The position numbers and the translations under genes are program-made. A model generated the notes under the pieces. The model worked only from the letters and a program-made list of their open reading frames with translations, made no database searches and was not told the DNA's origin. This document shows positions 11,585-22,485 of a stretch of 64,000 nucleotides of DNA, piece after piece. Source of the stretch: Glebionis coronaria (taxonomy: Eukaryota > Streptophyta > Magnoliopsida > Asterales > Asteraceae); the NCBI GenBank assembly GCA_025667525.1, contig CM046876.1, positions 77,161,235 to 77,225,234 on the forward strand. Direction: 5' to 3'. Numbering within the stretch: the stretch's first letter is position 1; every line of letters begins with the position of its first letter.

Positions 11585-11601
11585 TGGTATCAGAGCCAAG
11601 G
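11585..11601 (+). other. Primer binding site of gypsy-2 (initiator Met tRNA type)
   Basis: TGGTATCAGAGCCAAGG starts four bases after the LTR end. The first 12-13 bases match the usual plant initiator methionine tRNA 3' end complement used to prime minus-strand DNA synthesis. Confidence 0.88.
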
Positions 11602-12033
11602 CTTCGACCTGTATGCTCTCAAATATGACATGTGATTAGTGGGTAGTCACTACGGTCTTCCTAGAACTGACAGTTGTTTTCATGCATTCATCATTTTTAA
11701 GCATACATATATATGTCATTGTTACAGGGTTTTTGACTAAGTAATGGTTGGTACAGGACTGGCCCTATTTAGTCGCATGTGTTTTATCGAAACTTTTAGA
11801 TTTGGGACCGACCCATAGGCGTCCCCTCGATATGTCTTTTGTTTGAGTGAACTGACCAGAGGCGTTCACTCTCGAGCATCCAAAATTTTCATAAAACTGC
11901 ATCATGCATTCATACAAAAATTTTCTTGCATAAAATTTTTCTCGTGAAATTTTTAGTATAAATTTTTTTTCATGTATATATTTTATTTTATGTTTTGATC
12001 TGTTTAATCATATGTTTTATGTCATACTGTCAG

Positions 12034-12131
12034 ATGGCAAACGCAAACGATATCTGGGCAATATTTGCAGCTGCTGATGCAGAAATGCAAGACGCTCTTC
12101 TTCATAACGACGGTTATCCTCCCCCGCCTAA
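12034..12131 (+). pseudogene. Gypsy-2 gag, N-terminal piece
   Basis: ATG at 12034 opens the gag (MANANDIWAIFAAADA...), which ends in a proline run at the Tat target site CCTAA (12127-12131). It resumes in frame at 23056. The capsid N-terminal segment normally found between the proline-rich start and the FPMEGRNQLMREY motif (on the order of 100 residues in related elements) is absent. Because the target duplication is intact on both sides, that deletion must predate the Tat insertion. Gag forms the particle that packages element RNA. Confidence 0.8.
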
Positions 12132-12702
12132 TGTTGATGCAAAAGTTGGTTGATCCTTGCTAGACCCGAATTAGGCTTAATTCGGGTTGGCTGGGCTCCG
12201 GCTCCTGCACCAAGTGAATCGTTTGGTTGGGATCCTGCACACTAAACAACACGCGTTAGGCTTACCGTGGGAATGTTTCCCACGATTAGACTCCGGCGTG
12301 AGAGTAAGTAATCGATTTAGGGTTTATGTGAGTTTAGAGTACAAGTTGTAATACCTTTGTGGAACCCTTGGGGGTTCCTTTTATAGGCAGTGAAACCCTA
12401 GTGGGCTTCCACTGATGCTTCGGCCCCAAGGAAGAGATAATCACCAGAATTTAGAATGATTGTTATCTTCTAATCTTGGTAGTGAATATCCTCTCTTATT
12501 GGGATAAAGATATTCCAGACAGAATATGATTCTGTCTAACCTTATGTCGGCCGCACTGGGTCGTGGGCCGCACACATGTGCGGTTACTGTTCATCCAAGC
12601 CCATAAGCCTGAATGACATTTATCCACCCATCTGTGATGGACTGAATACTGGTAGTACCCGTTGGCCGGGCTCATGACCCGGTTGTGGACTATACGTCAT
12701 CA
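12132..12702 (-). repeat. 3' LTR of the Tat element
   Basis: 571 bp starting TGTTGATGCA and ending ACGTCATCA on the plus strand; matches 22486-23055. The purine run read on the minus strand just outside it (plus 12703-12712, TGTCCCCCCA) is the polypurine tract. Short hairpins are visible (GTGGGAA...TTCCCAC and GGAACCC...GGGTTCC). Confidence 0.94.
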
Positions 12703-13154
12703 TGTCCCCCCAGTCTAGTTGTTACAGTCGTAGACGTAACCTCTAGACTATCAAGGTGCTCTCCGGACATACCAAGGAAAGACAGGAAATGAGACATTGA
12801 AATTTTTGTTATCCTGGCCGCACGTGGCGACCCTTCGTGGGAATATTCAATGAATACTACCTCAGTCCGCACACAACGGCCGAGACAACTTAAATGTGAC
12901 ATTAAATACGGTCTTACGTAAAAGCCGCATAACCTGACAAGAATAAGAAAACATTAATGATAGTCAACAAACCAGTCGCATGTCTACAAAAGTGCATCAT
13001 TAATGCCCACCCTTGAGCCACGCAAAACTGTTGAAGAAGTGACCCGTGGGTCCCCCTCTGGTGTTGCAGAAATGTCAGAAACCCTATCCGTTGGATAGGC
13101 AAGGTGGCTGACACGTGTCGAAGATCCAAGGTACCTCGGAAACCGAGGCAACCC

Positions 13155-13162
13155 TATATAAG
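13155..13162 (+). promoter_or_regulatory. TATA box of the antisense additional gene
   Basis: TATATAAG sits 97 bp before the ATG at 13259, followed by a CACACAC/CTCACTCC stretch suited to transcription initiation near 13185-13195. It lies outside the LTR on the strand opposite to the element's own transcript, so it would drive the plus-strand gene independently. Confidence 0.65.
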
Positions 13163-14010
13163 AGTGAGTATGCGTGTTTGTTACACACACACCTCACTCC
13201 TTCTTCCGCCATTGTCAACCTCAAGCTTTTATCTCCCAAATTTTTTGCCTTCTTTTCCATGGATTTTCGTCGCCGCAGGTTAGATCATCACGCCCTTAAA
13301 AACCTTTTTATAAAATATGGTAAAGGATAATCCCCTTATCACGGATGTCCTGAACGTGATGTCTGCGGAAAAATACCTCGACTTTCTGTCGAAGTATTAT
13401 GTACCCGAAAGCGTACACCCCACCTATCCGGGTGATGGTGAGGCTATTACGGATGCACTGGCGGGGAAAATAGGCATATATACACGCCTGTTTGACTCAG
13501 CCAACTACCGTATCCCGTTTTCCAAGTTCTTGGTAGAACTTCTTTTGTATTATGACTTTCATATCACCCAGCTCCACTGCATAGGGGCGTGTAAAATCAA
13601 CCAGTTTGAGATTACATGCCATACCTGCGGAGTAACCCCCACCGTGAACCTTTTTAGGGCTTTCTACTTTCCCCAGTTAGTGAACGGGTGGTTGTCGTTC
13701 AAGAAACGACCCGGGAATGCCCCGATGACATATAGGAAACCTCTTGACTCCCTTAAGAATTGGTACGACCATTACTTCTTTGTAGATGAGAAAGTATTCC
13801 CTACCCCCTTCGTACTTAAAACCAAAGCCCCAAAAGACTATCCGCCCAAATCCAAAGATTATAGTAGCCGGGACCTGAAAATACTAGATACCCATCGCAC
13901 GGAATTCCATAGAGGGCTGCCGGAACACTTTCTGTGCTTAGTGGGGATAAGCCGCCGTTACTTTGGGAGGGATGACTTATACCCGTGCTTCCTAACGGAA
14001 CAGGGCGAGG

Positions 14011-14096
14011 GTAGGTCCAATATATATTTTGTAAATTTGATTTATCACACATGCGTAGAATTTTACTAACCCATATACTTCTATAATCGTTTGCAG
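14011..14096 (+). other. Intron 1 of the Tat additional gene
   Basis: 86 bp from GTAGGTCC to TCGTTTGCAG. Removal joins GAG-G to AG-ATG in phase, giving a continuous frame from exon 1 into the MNLHGLIRQG block. AT content is higher than in the exons. Confidence 0.75.
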
Positions 14097-14625
14097 AGAT
14101 GAACCTTCACGGACTAATCCGTCAGGGCGACCCCATGAAGGTGCCGGAGGGATTCCGGCCGTTAAAGCCGAATGAGCTCCCCTTGCTAGAAGCTTTAGCC
14201 GACCGCACGATGCCGCTTGAAGAGACAACCGAGCCCAGGTCGGACGAAGGAGATCCTGCTATCGAGAAATCCCCATTGGACTTTCTTAACGAAGACGGCG
14301 ACGACCCGTTGCTGGAGGGAGGCACCATCAATCAGGAGGAAGAGCGTGATCCCAATGAAGACACTACGCAAGCTTCCGGATCCACCCCACTTACCTCCAA
14401 AAAGAGAAAAACAACCAGGCGGGTGGCGAAGAAGATTGGGGAGGATGCCGGAGTTGCAAATGCTCCTCCCAAGAAGTTGTGGAAAGACCATCCACAATAT
14501 CAAGAAGGAAGCAGCACCATGACTGGTCAAGCCGACCCCACCCCGACCATGGAAGGGCCAGTTCTGCGAGTCGCCCCTGTGAGCGCAGTAGCTCCTACCG
14601 GCCCATACCCTGACATTGGCACCTC

Positions 14626-14693
14626 GTAAGTACCCCTCGTGATTATGATTTGTACCTTCGTATGATATATATAGACTAATTTTTGAACAACAG
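14626..14693 (+). other. Intron 2 of the Tat additional gene
   Basis: 68 bp with a consensus donor GTAAGTACC and acceptor TTTTTGAACAACAG, AT-rich inside. Removal keeps frame (phase 2) from ...DIGTS into VNPAAAAQG. Confidence 0.8.
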
Positions 14694-15225
14694 GGTGAAT
14701 CCAGCAGCCGCAGCGCAAGGAGAAGAAGTAGGGAGAAATCCATCCCCCGCGCCAACCAACAATCCCCCATCACCTGCTACCGCTCGTGCCAAGGAACCGC
14801 GCCCCGAGGGGCCAGAAGAGAGCTTGCGCTTAGCATGGAACTTATCGAGCTTGACACGGCTGAAGGCCGAATCCGAGTGTTCAGAATTCATCGAACACAT
14901 CACCCCGCCTGCCCTCACACAGGATTTAGATGAACTAGATCATGAGGCCCTGATTGAACAGTTTGACGTATCATCCGCACATCAGGTAACGGTGGGTGCC
15001 GCGTTAAGACGCCGTCTGATCCAGGCCCTCACTAATGTGAGCCGTGCTGACAAGAGGATGGCCCGCCGTGAGGCGATGGTCGTGAAACACGAGAAGACCA
15101 TCGCATCCTTGCAGGTGGCATTATTGACCGCCGAGGCGACGGTGAAGGAGCAGGCGCTTCACGCCGATACCAGAGAGAAGCGTATTGCTGAGCTAGAGGC
15201 CCTCGTAGCCGCATCAAATGAGAAG

Positions 15226-15323
15226 GTAAACTTTCAGAAATGTTGTACATACACTCTTACCTCTTGTATGCATGTAGCCCAAAAAATATATATCCTTGTA
15301 ATAACTCCAAACTTCATACGCAG
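15226..15323 (+). other. Intron 3 of the Tat additional gene
   Basis: 98 bp from GTAAACTTTC to CATACGCAG. Removal joins codons in phase 0 inside the coiled coil (NEK to VSAAEAATKA). Confidence 0.8.
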
Positions 15324-16095
15324 GTGTCTGCGGCTGAGGCTGCTACTAAGGCGGTGACCGTGCAATCATTCAGCATTGCCCAGGAGCGTGACGCACTGAA
15401 GGAAGAATTGACGCAGGCGCAAACCAATCTTGAAAATCAAGTTTCCTTAGCTGATGAAGAGTTAAGCAAGGTGGTTGTAAGCTGCGCGGAGAGAGTATGC
15501 CCCCCTATTAACCGCTACAGCCGGTCGTAGGTGGATTATCGGGCAAGGACTGTGGCTTGCCGTAAGTGGGGCCCTGAACGCTCCACACCTACTGCAGGCA
15601 TTTGCTGGGGTCGTATCCGATGGGATCGACCGTGGCAGGCATGAAGGCCTGGTCATAGCTGCGGAGATGATCGCAAAAGATGAAGATATCACACAGCATC
15701 CGTATCACAACCCCTCCGCAGCGGGTAAGATGACTGCGTCCATGAATGCCTTGGCAGAACTCCAACACCCCCTCCTGGACGAGCTTGAAGCAATGAAAGA
15801 TGCTCCAAACGAAACAGTAATGTCCTGGCTGAGTTCTGATCCTACTCACTTGACATTGGCTACTTACGATTCCGTATCCAAAGCCATGTCAGGCGAGAAG
15901 CCGCTTGGAGAAGCTCTAGATGCTCTTGCAGTCAAAGTTCAAGACGGGAAAGATGCTCGTGGGGAGGCCCTTCGTGCATTAATTGAGGAAGGGAAGAAGG
16001 ATCTAGGGGAATTCCTACCCCCCTTTAACTTATTTGTTGTAAACACTTATGATTATATTCGTCCGTGTATGTACACGGCTAAGACATATATGTAA

Positions 16096-16763
16096 TAACT
16101 TGTCCTTTTATTTAGAAGTCCGTGACAACCACGGTCATTTTGTTTATTGTTAATTTTGAAACTTGTGTATTTCATTGTATTCCAATGTCGCATGATGTAT
16201 CACGTCTTACACATAAAGAAAAAAAAAGGAAAATACATACAAGTCTATAATTTACTAGACATGCGACATGCGTCTTTACTATGCAGAGTATCGTGTGGAT
16301 ACGGTGCACAAAAAACTTATCACAACGTCTTGTGAGTAAGGCGTCTAGTAAGGATACATGATCCATGCGGCTGGGGTTGCATCCCTCTTACGCGGAAAGT
16401 TGAATTAGTAGGTTCACTTAATCCTCTTACCCCGCTTGGAGGCGTATAGTACATGTACGGTAATTTGAAAGAATGCATATGAATAAAACATGGCATATTA
16501 TATCACAAGTAAAAATTTTATACGACTTAACAAAAAATCTAAAAAATGATTTGCACGAAACAGGTCGTGGAGCTAGCTAGGCGCCACGGCATTTTATTTA
16601 GAACGTTTACATTTTGTTTGAACCATAATGACAAGTCCTAAGAAACAAGAAAGGAATCTAAACAAACATAAAACAAGGCAAAACAGATGAACCCGCATGG
16701 TTCTTCAAAGGTAGCACTTTTAAGACTCCACATAGCGAAGTACCCATGCGGAAGCCGTAGCTT
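16096..16763. other. Region between the convergent Tat additional gene and pol
   Basis: About 670 bp with no supported coding sequence. It contains an A-rich run at 16218-16231 and must hold the 3' ends of both convergent transcripts. I see no clear terminator motif. Confidence 0.5.
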
Positions 16764-18617
16764 TTAAAGATAGCACCTTTTGAGATTGGAAATATTCCAT
16801 GTGCGTTCTAGGTCGCGCCCATCCATATCACGTAACCTGTACGCGCCTCGTCCTAAGGCTTCAGTGACTTCATACGGTCCTTCCCACTTAGGGCCCAGCT
16901 TTCCTGTGTTCTCCGCTCGACTTGCTTCATTATCACGATAGACATAGTCTCCTGGTCGAAAAGAAACACCCTTGACCTTGGCGTCATAATAAGCCTTCAT
17001 CTTAGCCTTGGACTTAGCCTCATTGATAGCTGCTATTTCCCTCTTTTCTTCCAGCAGATCCAGGTTGATTCGCAACTGTTCATCGTTCGTGACGACATTA
17101 ACCTCCGCTGTGCGGATGGTAGGCATTCCTATTTCCGCTGGAATAACAGCTTCAGTTCCGTAGGCTAATGCAAACGGAGTATCCCCGTTGGCTGTTTTGA
17201 TCATAGTTCTATGCGCCCATAGCACATGTGATAACTCATCGACCCATTTGCCACTTCGTTCATCCAGACGCACCTTGATGCCATTCCCCAAGCTTCTATT
17301 TGCTCGTTCGACGAGGCCGTTTGTTTGTGGATGCTTAACAGATGTGAAGCGCCGTTTGATGTTCAATGATGCACACCAATCTTTGAATGGGTTGTCCGTG
17401 AACTGCTTGCCGTTGTCCGAGATGATTTCTCCTGGTAGACCAAAACGGCACACAATGTGTTCCCACACAAACTTCTTGACCTGCTTACCTGTGATAGACT
17501 TGACTGCCTTGGCTTCTATCCATCGTGTGAAGTAGTCCATTGCAACAATAAAAAATTTAACCCCCCCTGCAGCTACAGGAAATGGTCCTGCAATGTCAAT
17601 TCCCCACTTATATAATGGCCATGGGGACGTGATAGGTGTAAGCTCCTGCTGCGGGTGCCGCGGTACTGGCCTATGCACTTGGCAATCATTGCACTTGCGA
17701 ATCATATCGCGCGCGTCTCTGTGCATGGTGGGCCAATAATAACCTGTTCGTAAGGCTCTAGCTACCACGGATCGTGGGCCTGCATGCATGCCGCACAACC
17801 CTTCGTGTATGTCACTGATGACGTAAGCTGCCTGGCGTGGTCCAACACACCGCAGCCATGGCTGCAAGAAAGAGCGCTTGTAAAGGATGCCTTCTCGAAG
17901 TTCAAAATGTTGCGACTTCCTTTTAATGCGCCTTGCTGCTTTTTCCTCGTCTGGAAGGGTTTCATTAGTCAAATAGTTGATGATTGGAGTCATCCACGTA
18001 GGTCCCTCCTCCTCAACTATAGCGGCTACCTCCCCTTCCGTTATAGATTTCTCCTTAAGTATTTCCACCAAAACTTGTTTAGACAAGTGAGCGAAGCTCG
18101 TGGATGCGATCTTGCTAAGAGCGTCCGCTTTCTTGTTCTCGCCCCTTGGCACCTGCTTGATGGAAAACTTACTGAAAGTCGCGATTAACGACTTGACTTT
18201 TTCCAAGTACCTGACCATGTTATCCTCCTTAGCCACATACCCACCTAGAATATGGTTCGCGACAAGCCGTGAGTCCACGTAGGCCTCAAGGTTGCGGACT
18301 CCCATTCTAGCGGCGATTTTTAAACCCGTAATTAATGCTTCATATTCCGCTTCGTTGTTGGTGGTCGTGAACTCAAAACGGAGGGCGTACGTGAATTCCA
18401 TTCCTTCTGGATTCGTGAGGATGAGACCTGCCCCGGACCCGTCTGTACACGAGGATCCGTCCGTGAATAGCACCCAAGGTTCCGTTGGGATCTCGTCTTG
18501 CTTAATAATTGGTCCTTCCTCATCCGGCTTCTCGATTAGGAAATCTGCCAAGATCTGGCCTTTAACAGCCGTCCTTGGTCTGTAAGATATATTATGCCCC
18601 CCAATAGGATGCTCCAT
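16764..18617 (-). CDS. Tat pol, C-terminal half: second RNase H and integrase
   Basis: An uninterrupted 617-codon frame. Residues ~45-170 form the extra RNase H (FTDGSS with D53, NNEAEYEAL, ENKKADALSKI). Residues 271-312 form the integrase zinc finger (H271, H278, C309, C312). The catalytic core has D341 (GIDIAGPF), D401 (SDNGKQF) and E437 (NGLVERAN), with 35 residues between the second Asp and the Glu as expected for DD35E. The end (GPYEVTEALGRGAYRL...NISNLKRCYL) is the usual integrase tail with no chromodomain. All integrase active-site residues are intact. The first ~20 codons overlap the preceding frame; a one-base loss in a G run at about 18597-18602 separates it from the upstream RT frame. 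Confidence 0.92.
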   Translation of the reverse strand: MEHPIGGHNISYRPRTAVKGQILADFLIEKPDEEGPIIKQDEIPTEPWVLFTDGSSCTDGSGAGLILTNPEGMEFTYALRFEFTTTNNEAEYEALITGLKIAARMGVRNLEAYVDSRLVANHILGGYVAKEDNMVRYLEKVKSLIATFSKFSIKQVPRGENKKADALSKIASTSFAHLSKQVLVEILKEKSITEGEVAAIVEEEGPTWMTPIINYLTNETLPDEEKAARRIKRKSQHFELREGILYKRSFLQPWLRCVGPRQAAYVISDIHEGLCGMHAGPRSVVARALRTGYYWPTMHRDARDMIRKCNDCQVHRPVPRHPQQELTPITSPWPLYKWGIDIAGPFPVAAGGVKFFIVAMDYFTRWIEAKAVKSITGKQVKKFVWEHIVCRFGLPGEIISDNGKQFTDNPFKDWCASLNIKRRFTSVKHPQTNGLVERANRSLGNGIKVRLDERSGKWVDELSHVLWAHRTMIKTANGDTPFALAYGTEAVIPAEIGMPTIRTAEVNVVTNDEQLRINLDLLEEKREIAAINEAKSKAKMKAYYDAKVKGVSFRPGDYVYRDNEASRAENTGKLGPKWEGPYEVTEALGRGAYRLRDMDGRDLERTWNISNLKRCYL

Positions 18618-19324
18618 TTCTCTAGCCTCCCTGCCACGTCCGGTCTAGAAATAACCTGCTTGATTGGTTGATCCGTAATAACCACAATTGGGTGCGCCTG
18701 AAAGTACCAGCGCAACCGCTTTGTAGCAAACACTAGTGCTAACACCAATTTTTCCATGGAGGAGTAATTCAACTCCGCCCCTTGTAGTGTTCTACTTATA
18801 AAGTAGACCGGAGTTTGTATTGTATCTCTATCCGTCATAAGTACCGCGCTTATTGCGCCATGAGTAGCTGAGAGATACATAATGAGTTCCTCCTTTGGCC
18901 GGGGAGCTACTAACATAGGGAGAGATGCGAGATGCTGCTTGAGTTGGCCAAAAGCTTCCTCGGCTTCCTTCGTCCAGCGGAATTCTCCCTTTCTAATACA
19001 CTTCTTGAGTGTCTTAAATAGAGGTAATGACTTCTCTGCGGATTTAGATAGGAATCTATTCAGCCCGGCTAACTTCCCATTCAGGGACTGCACCTCCTTC
19101 CGTGTCTGAGGGGACGGTAGTCGTATCACTGTGTCCGTCTTCTCTGGACAAGGTTTGATGCCATTTGGGTCAATCAAATATCCCAGGAACATTCCCTCAG
19201 TTGCTCCAAACGTACATTTCTTTGGATTTAACTTCATGTTAATCCTTCTCAGCGTGTCGAATGTCTCTTGGACATCCCGGAGAAGTGCCTCCTCCATGTG
19301 ACTTTTTATCACCGTCATCAACAT
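18536..19324 (-). pseudogene. Tat pol, middle: RT thumb and first RNase H (frameshifted)
   Basis: The frame carries the RT segment after the catalytic box (RRINMKLNPKKCTFG, GYLIDPNGIKPCPEK), the connection (LNGKLAGLNRFLSKSAEKSLPLFK) and the first RNase H (YLSATHGAISAVLM, VYFISRTLQGAELNY, IVVITDQPIKQV). It is separated from the RT N-terminal frame by a small indel right after YVDD (near 19313) and from the second RNase H by a one-base loss in the G run near 18597. The ATG at 19324 is fortuitous, as it lies within the YVDD codons. Confidence 0.88.
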
Positions 19325-20345
19325 AGACTTCCAGGTTGCGTCCTATTTGTGATTCAAAAGCTTTATCCACCAACCGCTGATATGTAGCGCCGGCGTTCTT
19401 CAGTCCAAACGGCATTTTCGTATAGCAATATACGCCCTGGCTCGTATGGAACGCCGTTTTTTCTGCATCCTCCTCCGCCATCTGGATTTGGTGATACCCT
19501 TTATATGCATCCAAGAAGCATTTGAAAGGATATCCACACAAGGACTCCACCTTCCAGTCGATTTCTGGTAACGGGTAACAGTCCTGTGGGCAGGCCTTGT
19601 TTAGATCCTTGAAATCCACACACATGCGCCAACTTCCGTCATGTTTCTTGACCATGACCGGATTAGATAACCACTCGTGGTAGTATACCTCGCGCATGAT
19701 GCCTGCGTCCACTAGTTTTCGTACTTCCTCCAGTATCACTTGGCTGCGCTCGGGCGCCTGGCCGCGCCTCTTTTGCTTAACGGGTTGGTACCCTTGGCGG
19801 ATCTGGAGCTTATGCTCTGCTATCGCGCGTGGCACGCCTGTCATATGCTTTGGCTCCCATGCGAATATATCTAGGTTTGCACTCAAGAGAGAGCACATGG
19901 CCCTTTTGCCGCTATCCGAGAGCGCCCCTCCTATGGATACCTCCTGTTCCGGATAGTCAGGGTGAATTGCTACCTTCCAATTGGGAGGTGGTGATCCATC
20001 CTTGGGTGGGACAGGTGGAGCCGGTGTTGTCACGGTATGACACTCGGATGTTGGTATGACTGTGTTGTAAATAGTAACGATTCCCCCCTCAACGGGGAAT
20101 TTGATCATTCCATGTGCCGTAGAGGGTACTGCCCGGATAGCCAAAATGCCTGGTCTGCCTATGATCCCATTATACGGAGAGTGTGAGCGTATCACCATGA
20201 AGTTCATCCATGTAGTAGTGGAATGTTCCTCATTCCCAATGGTGACAAGCAAACACAATTGCCCTATCGGCCAGATAGTGTCTCCACTAAAGCCAGTAAG
20301 TGGCGACGTGGCCGGTACTAATTGGCTTCTTATTTCTGGGCATAA
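19305..20345 (-). pseudogene. Tat pol, protease end and RT N-terminal half
   Basis: This frame continues from gag/protease after TAG at 20346-20348. It holds the end of the protease (SPYNGIIGRPGIL), a linker and the RT fingers/palm (VKKHDGSWRMCVDFKDLNKACP, YPLPEID, LDAYKGYHQIQM, KTAFHTSQGVYCY, MPFGLKNAGATYQRL) to the catalytic YVDD at 19314-19325. The frame shifts immediately after YVDD. The TAG replaces a codon between the protease active site and flap in a region otherwise normal for Tat elements. Confidence 0.88.
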
Positions 20346-21809
20346 CTACACAAAACAGTGTTCATACAGTACCTCTGTTGACGATCCTCCATCCACATAC
20401 ATGCGACGAACGTTGTGTGTTCCAATGCTTATCTCAATAGTGAGAGGCGCATCAATCACATCGCTTGCTGTGATGGGAGGGAATGAGATTTCCCTGCCAC
20501 GTGAAAATTTTTGACCAACTTTCTGCCTCGTGCGGCGCTGTCTGGATTGGATCATGTATATGGTCGAAGGCTTATCCTTTTGGGGATCCTTCTTATCATA
20601 CTTCTTGTTGTTGTCTTTTCCGTCCTTCCAATCCTTAACTAGGTGCTTGAGTTTGCCTGATTTGATCAGCGACTCAATATGCTTCTTGAGCTGGATACAC
20701 TCCTCCGTGCCGTGTCCTTTGTCATTATGGAACTCGCAGAAGCGACTTCCTTGCCGACGTTCCGGGGGAGTGGTCATTGGGGGAGGCCTTGGAAAGTTCG
20801 CCCCTTCAGTCAGCAAGATCTCCCGGTAGGACATCTTTAGGGGGGTGAACTTATCGTCCGATCGTCCGCCTTTGCTTTGGCTCTTATAGTCTGAGCCCTT
20901 GTTATTGTTCTGATTACCTTGACCGCCCGACTGTCTCCGGGACTGGTCATTTGACCGGTACCCATTTCCTCGGGATGGGTAGGCCGCGGCAACAGCTGTT
21001 TCTCCCTCTATGAAATTTCTGACCCTTTCCATGAGGTCATCATATCTCTCTAGACGCTTGTCATTGAGACGCCTGATCAGTTCTCTGTCTGTTATGGCGT
21101 GCATGTAGTCAGAGATTTTCAGGAGCTCTGGCATGGTTCTTGTGCGTGTGCACTCATCATTGAAGCGCTCAGTGAAGGCTTCCGTGGACTCCCCCGGCCG
21201 TTGCTTGACGGTTGCCAATGAGACCGGATCCCTATTATACTTCTTCCTTTGAGTATACTTGTTCTCAAACGCAGTGCGTAGTTCCGTGAAACTATCAATG
21301 CTCCGTGGGGGGAGTGCCTCGAACCAGTCACGGGCGTTTCCAATCAAGGTCGAATTGAACATTTGGCACCATATGGGCATGGGCCATCGCTCAATTTTAG
21401 CCTGCGTATCAAATATTTTGAGATGATCCACAGGATCACCGGACCCATCATAAGTCTTGATACACGCCGGCATGCGATGTTTGGTGTCCTCAGAATAGTT
21501 TCGTATGCGGAGGGTGAACGGGTCTTCCCTGTGATCCGCCCAGGGCCGGGTGAGCCTAGGGTCATCCCATGGTTCACACCATGGACGCGAGAGATCCTCT
21601 GCTTCCGTATCTCGATAGTAAGGGCCACCATAATACTCCTCATTGTTTGGTGGTGGAGGTGTGCGCCTAGGCCGGCGGCGCTTAGGCGGATGGTCATCTG
21701 AGTCCTCCCCAGACGGATCTGGGGACGGTGGTGGTGCCCCATCTTTTGAATAGGGACCACTTTTTGAGATGAACCAGGAGCCTTTCTCCCAGTGTTCATT
21801 CTGTCCCAC
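20346..21809 (-). pseudogene. Tat gag main part and protease start
   Basis: Contains the Tat-type capsid domain (KTYDGSGDPVDHLKIFD, WCQMFNSTLIGNARDWFEALP, KQRPGESTEAFTERF), a basic Ser/Gln-rich stretch, the CEFHNDKGHGTEEC zinc-binding motif, then an aspartic protease beginning (YVDGGSSTEVLYEHC). The DGG-S form replaces D-S/T-G, as is usual in Tat elements. It stops at TAG 20346-20348. Translation probably continues from the upstream frame (21760-22423); a one-base shift in the AAAAAG run near 21757-21765 separates them. Confidence 0.88.
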
Positions 21810-22423
21810 ACACTCGGGCGGCGTGCGGTTCTGGCCAGCTCTCGATCTGGCCGTTCGGGTGAACCATCCGACCTTTCTCCTTCTCGCGATTGTACTAGTT
21901 CCTGTACGAGGCGATCCCCTATGCGTTCAAACACATTCCGGGGTTGAGGAATTTCCTCAAAGGTGCCCTGTTCCTGAGGTCGAGCTCTCCTTTTTCTCTG
22001 AATTTGGGATGAGGTGATTGGTCCGGTGTCGCCAAAGTTGAGTCTGGATTGGAGGTTCCTCCCCAGATTCAACCTCGATGCGATTCCCGGGACGATCCTA
22101 TCGAAGTTCTGCGCGAGAACTCGAGTAAGATCCTCCTCGCTGAGTGGTAGGGCCTCTATATCTTCCTCTACCGATGGTCTGCGCGGCTCCTTGTTAGGAG
22201 GGTTGGGCGCACTCCCTGGGTCCGGATTGTCTAGGGTTGAGGTAGGTGGGGGCGTTGTGGAGATCGTGCTCGTTACCCCCAAGGGCTGGAAGCCGCCACG
22301 GTTGCCCGATCCGCCTGCAAGGCGGTTAGGTGATTGGGTGGGGATGAGTATCCCTTCCCCTTGGGACTTCCGGTTTCCAGGATTCACATTCCTGGGATTG
22401 GCTTGCTGATGCCCTTCCGTCAT
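21760..22423 (-). pseudogene. Tat gag N-terminal part
   Basis: ATG at 22423 is the first start after the primer site and opens a Pro/Ser/Gly/Asn-rich, low-complexity N-terminus. It leads into an acidic helical segment (EEDIEALPLSEEDLTRVLAQNFD) and a basic stretch before the frame shifts near 21760. Past the shift this frame has no gag character. The N-terminal disordered region is typical of Tat gag proteins. Confidence 0.75.
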
Positions 22424-22465
22424 TGGAATTTGAGATGAGGTTTTGTTCTAGCTTAGTGTTATGGG

Positions 22466-22482
22466 TCCCACGGATGGCGCCA
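22466..22482 (-). other. Primer binding site of the Tat element
   Basis: Read on the minus strand, TGGCGCCATCCGTGGGA starts four bases after the 5' LTR end. TGGCGCC is the usual start of the primer site in Tat/Athila elements. I do not assign the exact tRNA. Confidence 0.8.
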
Positions 22483-22485
22483 ACT

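Larger units (their letters stand above)
13259..16095 (+). pseudogene. Additional ORF of the Tat element: 'putative gypsy-type transposase' family protein, four exons, antisense
   Basis: I assign exons 13259-14010, 14097-14625, 14694-15225 and 15324-16095. All three introns are GT-AG and preserve frame. Exon 1 carries a conserved globular domain (SAEKYLDFLSKYYVPES, YDFHITQLHCIGACKINQFE, NGWLSFKKRPG) that I recognise as the domain annotated 'putative gypsy type transposon' in plants. Exon 2 is acidic, then basic and proline-rich. Exons 3-4 are a long Ala/Glu coiled coil; the end is helical. Function is unknown; it is not a transposase biochemically. One extra base near 13327 shifts the first 23 codons (ATG 13317 could serve instead), and a second shift near 15515-15520 separates the last 190 codons. 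It converges tail-to-tail with pol. Confidence 0.75.

Noticed and set aside
12127..12131. Chance match of CCTAA at the Tat edges instead of a target duplication
   Set aside because: Both edges also give TG/CA LTR ends, primer site and polypurine tract in the right places and keep the gag frame, so a true duplication is far more likely.
14195..14773. 192-codon antisense frame over exon 2 of the Tat additional gene
   Set aside because: Shadow of a GC-rich real exon that crosses an intron; the sense strand has the conserved protein.
21363..22409. Plus-strand frames opposite Tat gag
   Set aside because: Shadows of the minus-strand gag; no recognisable domain.
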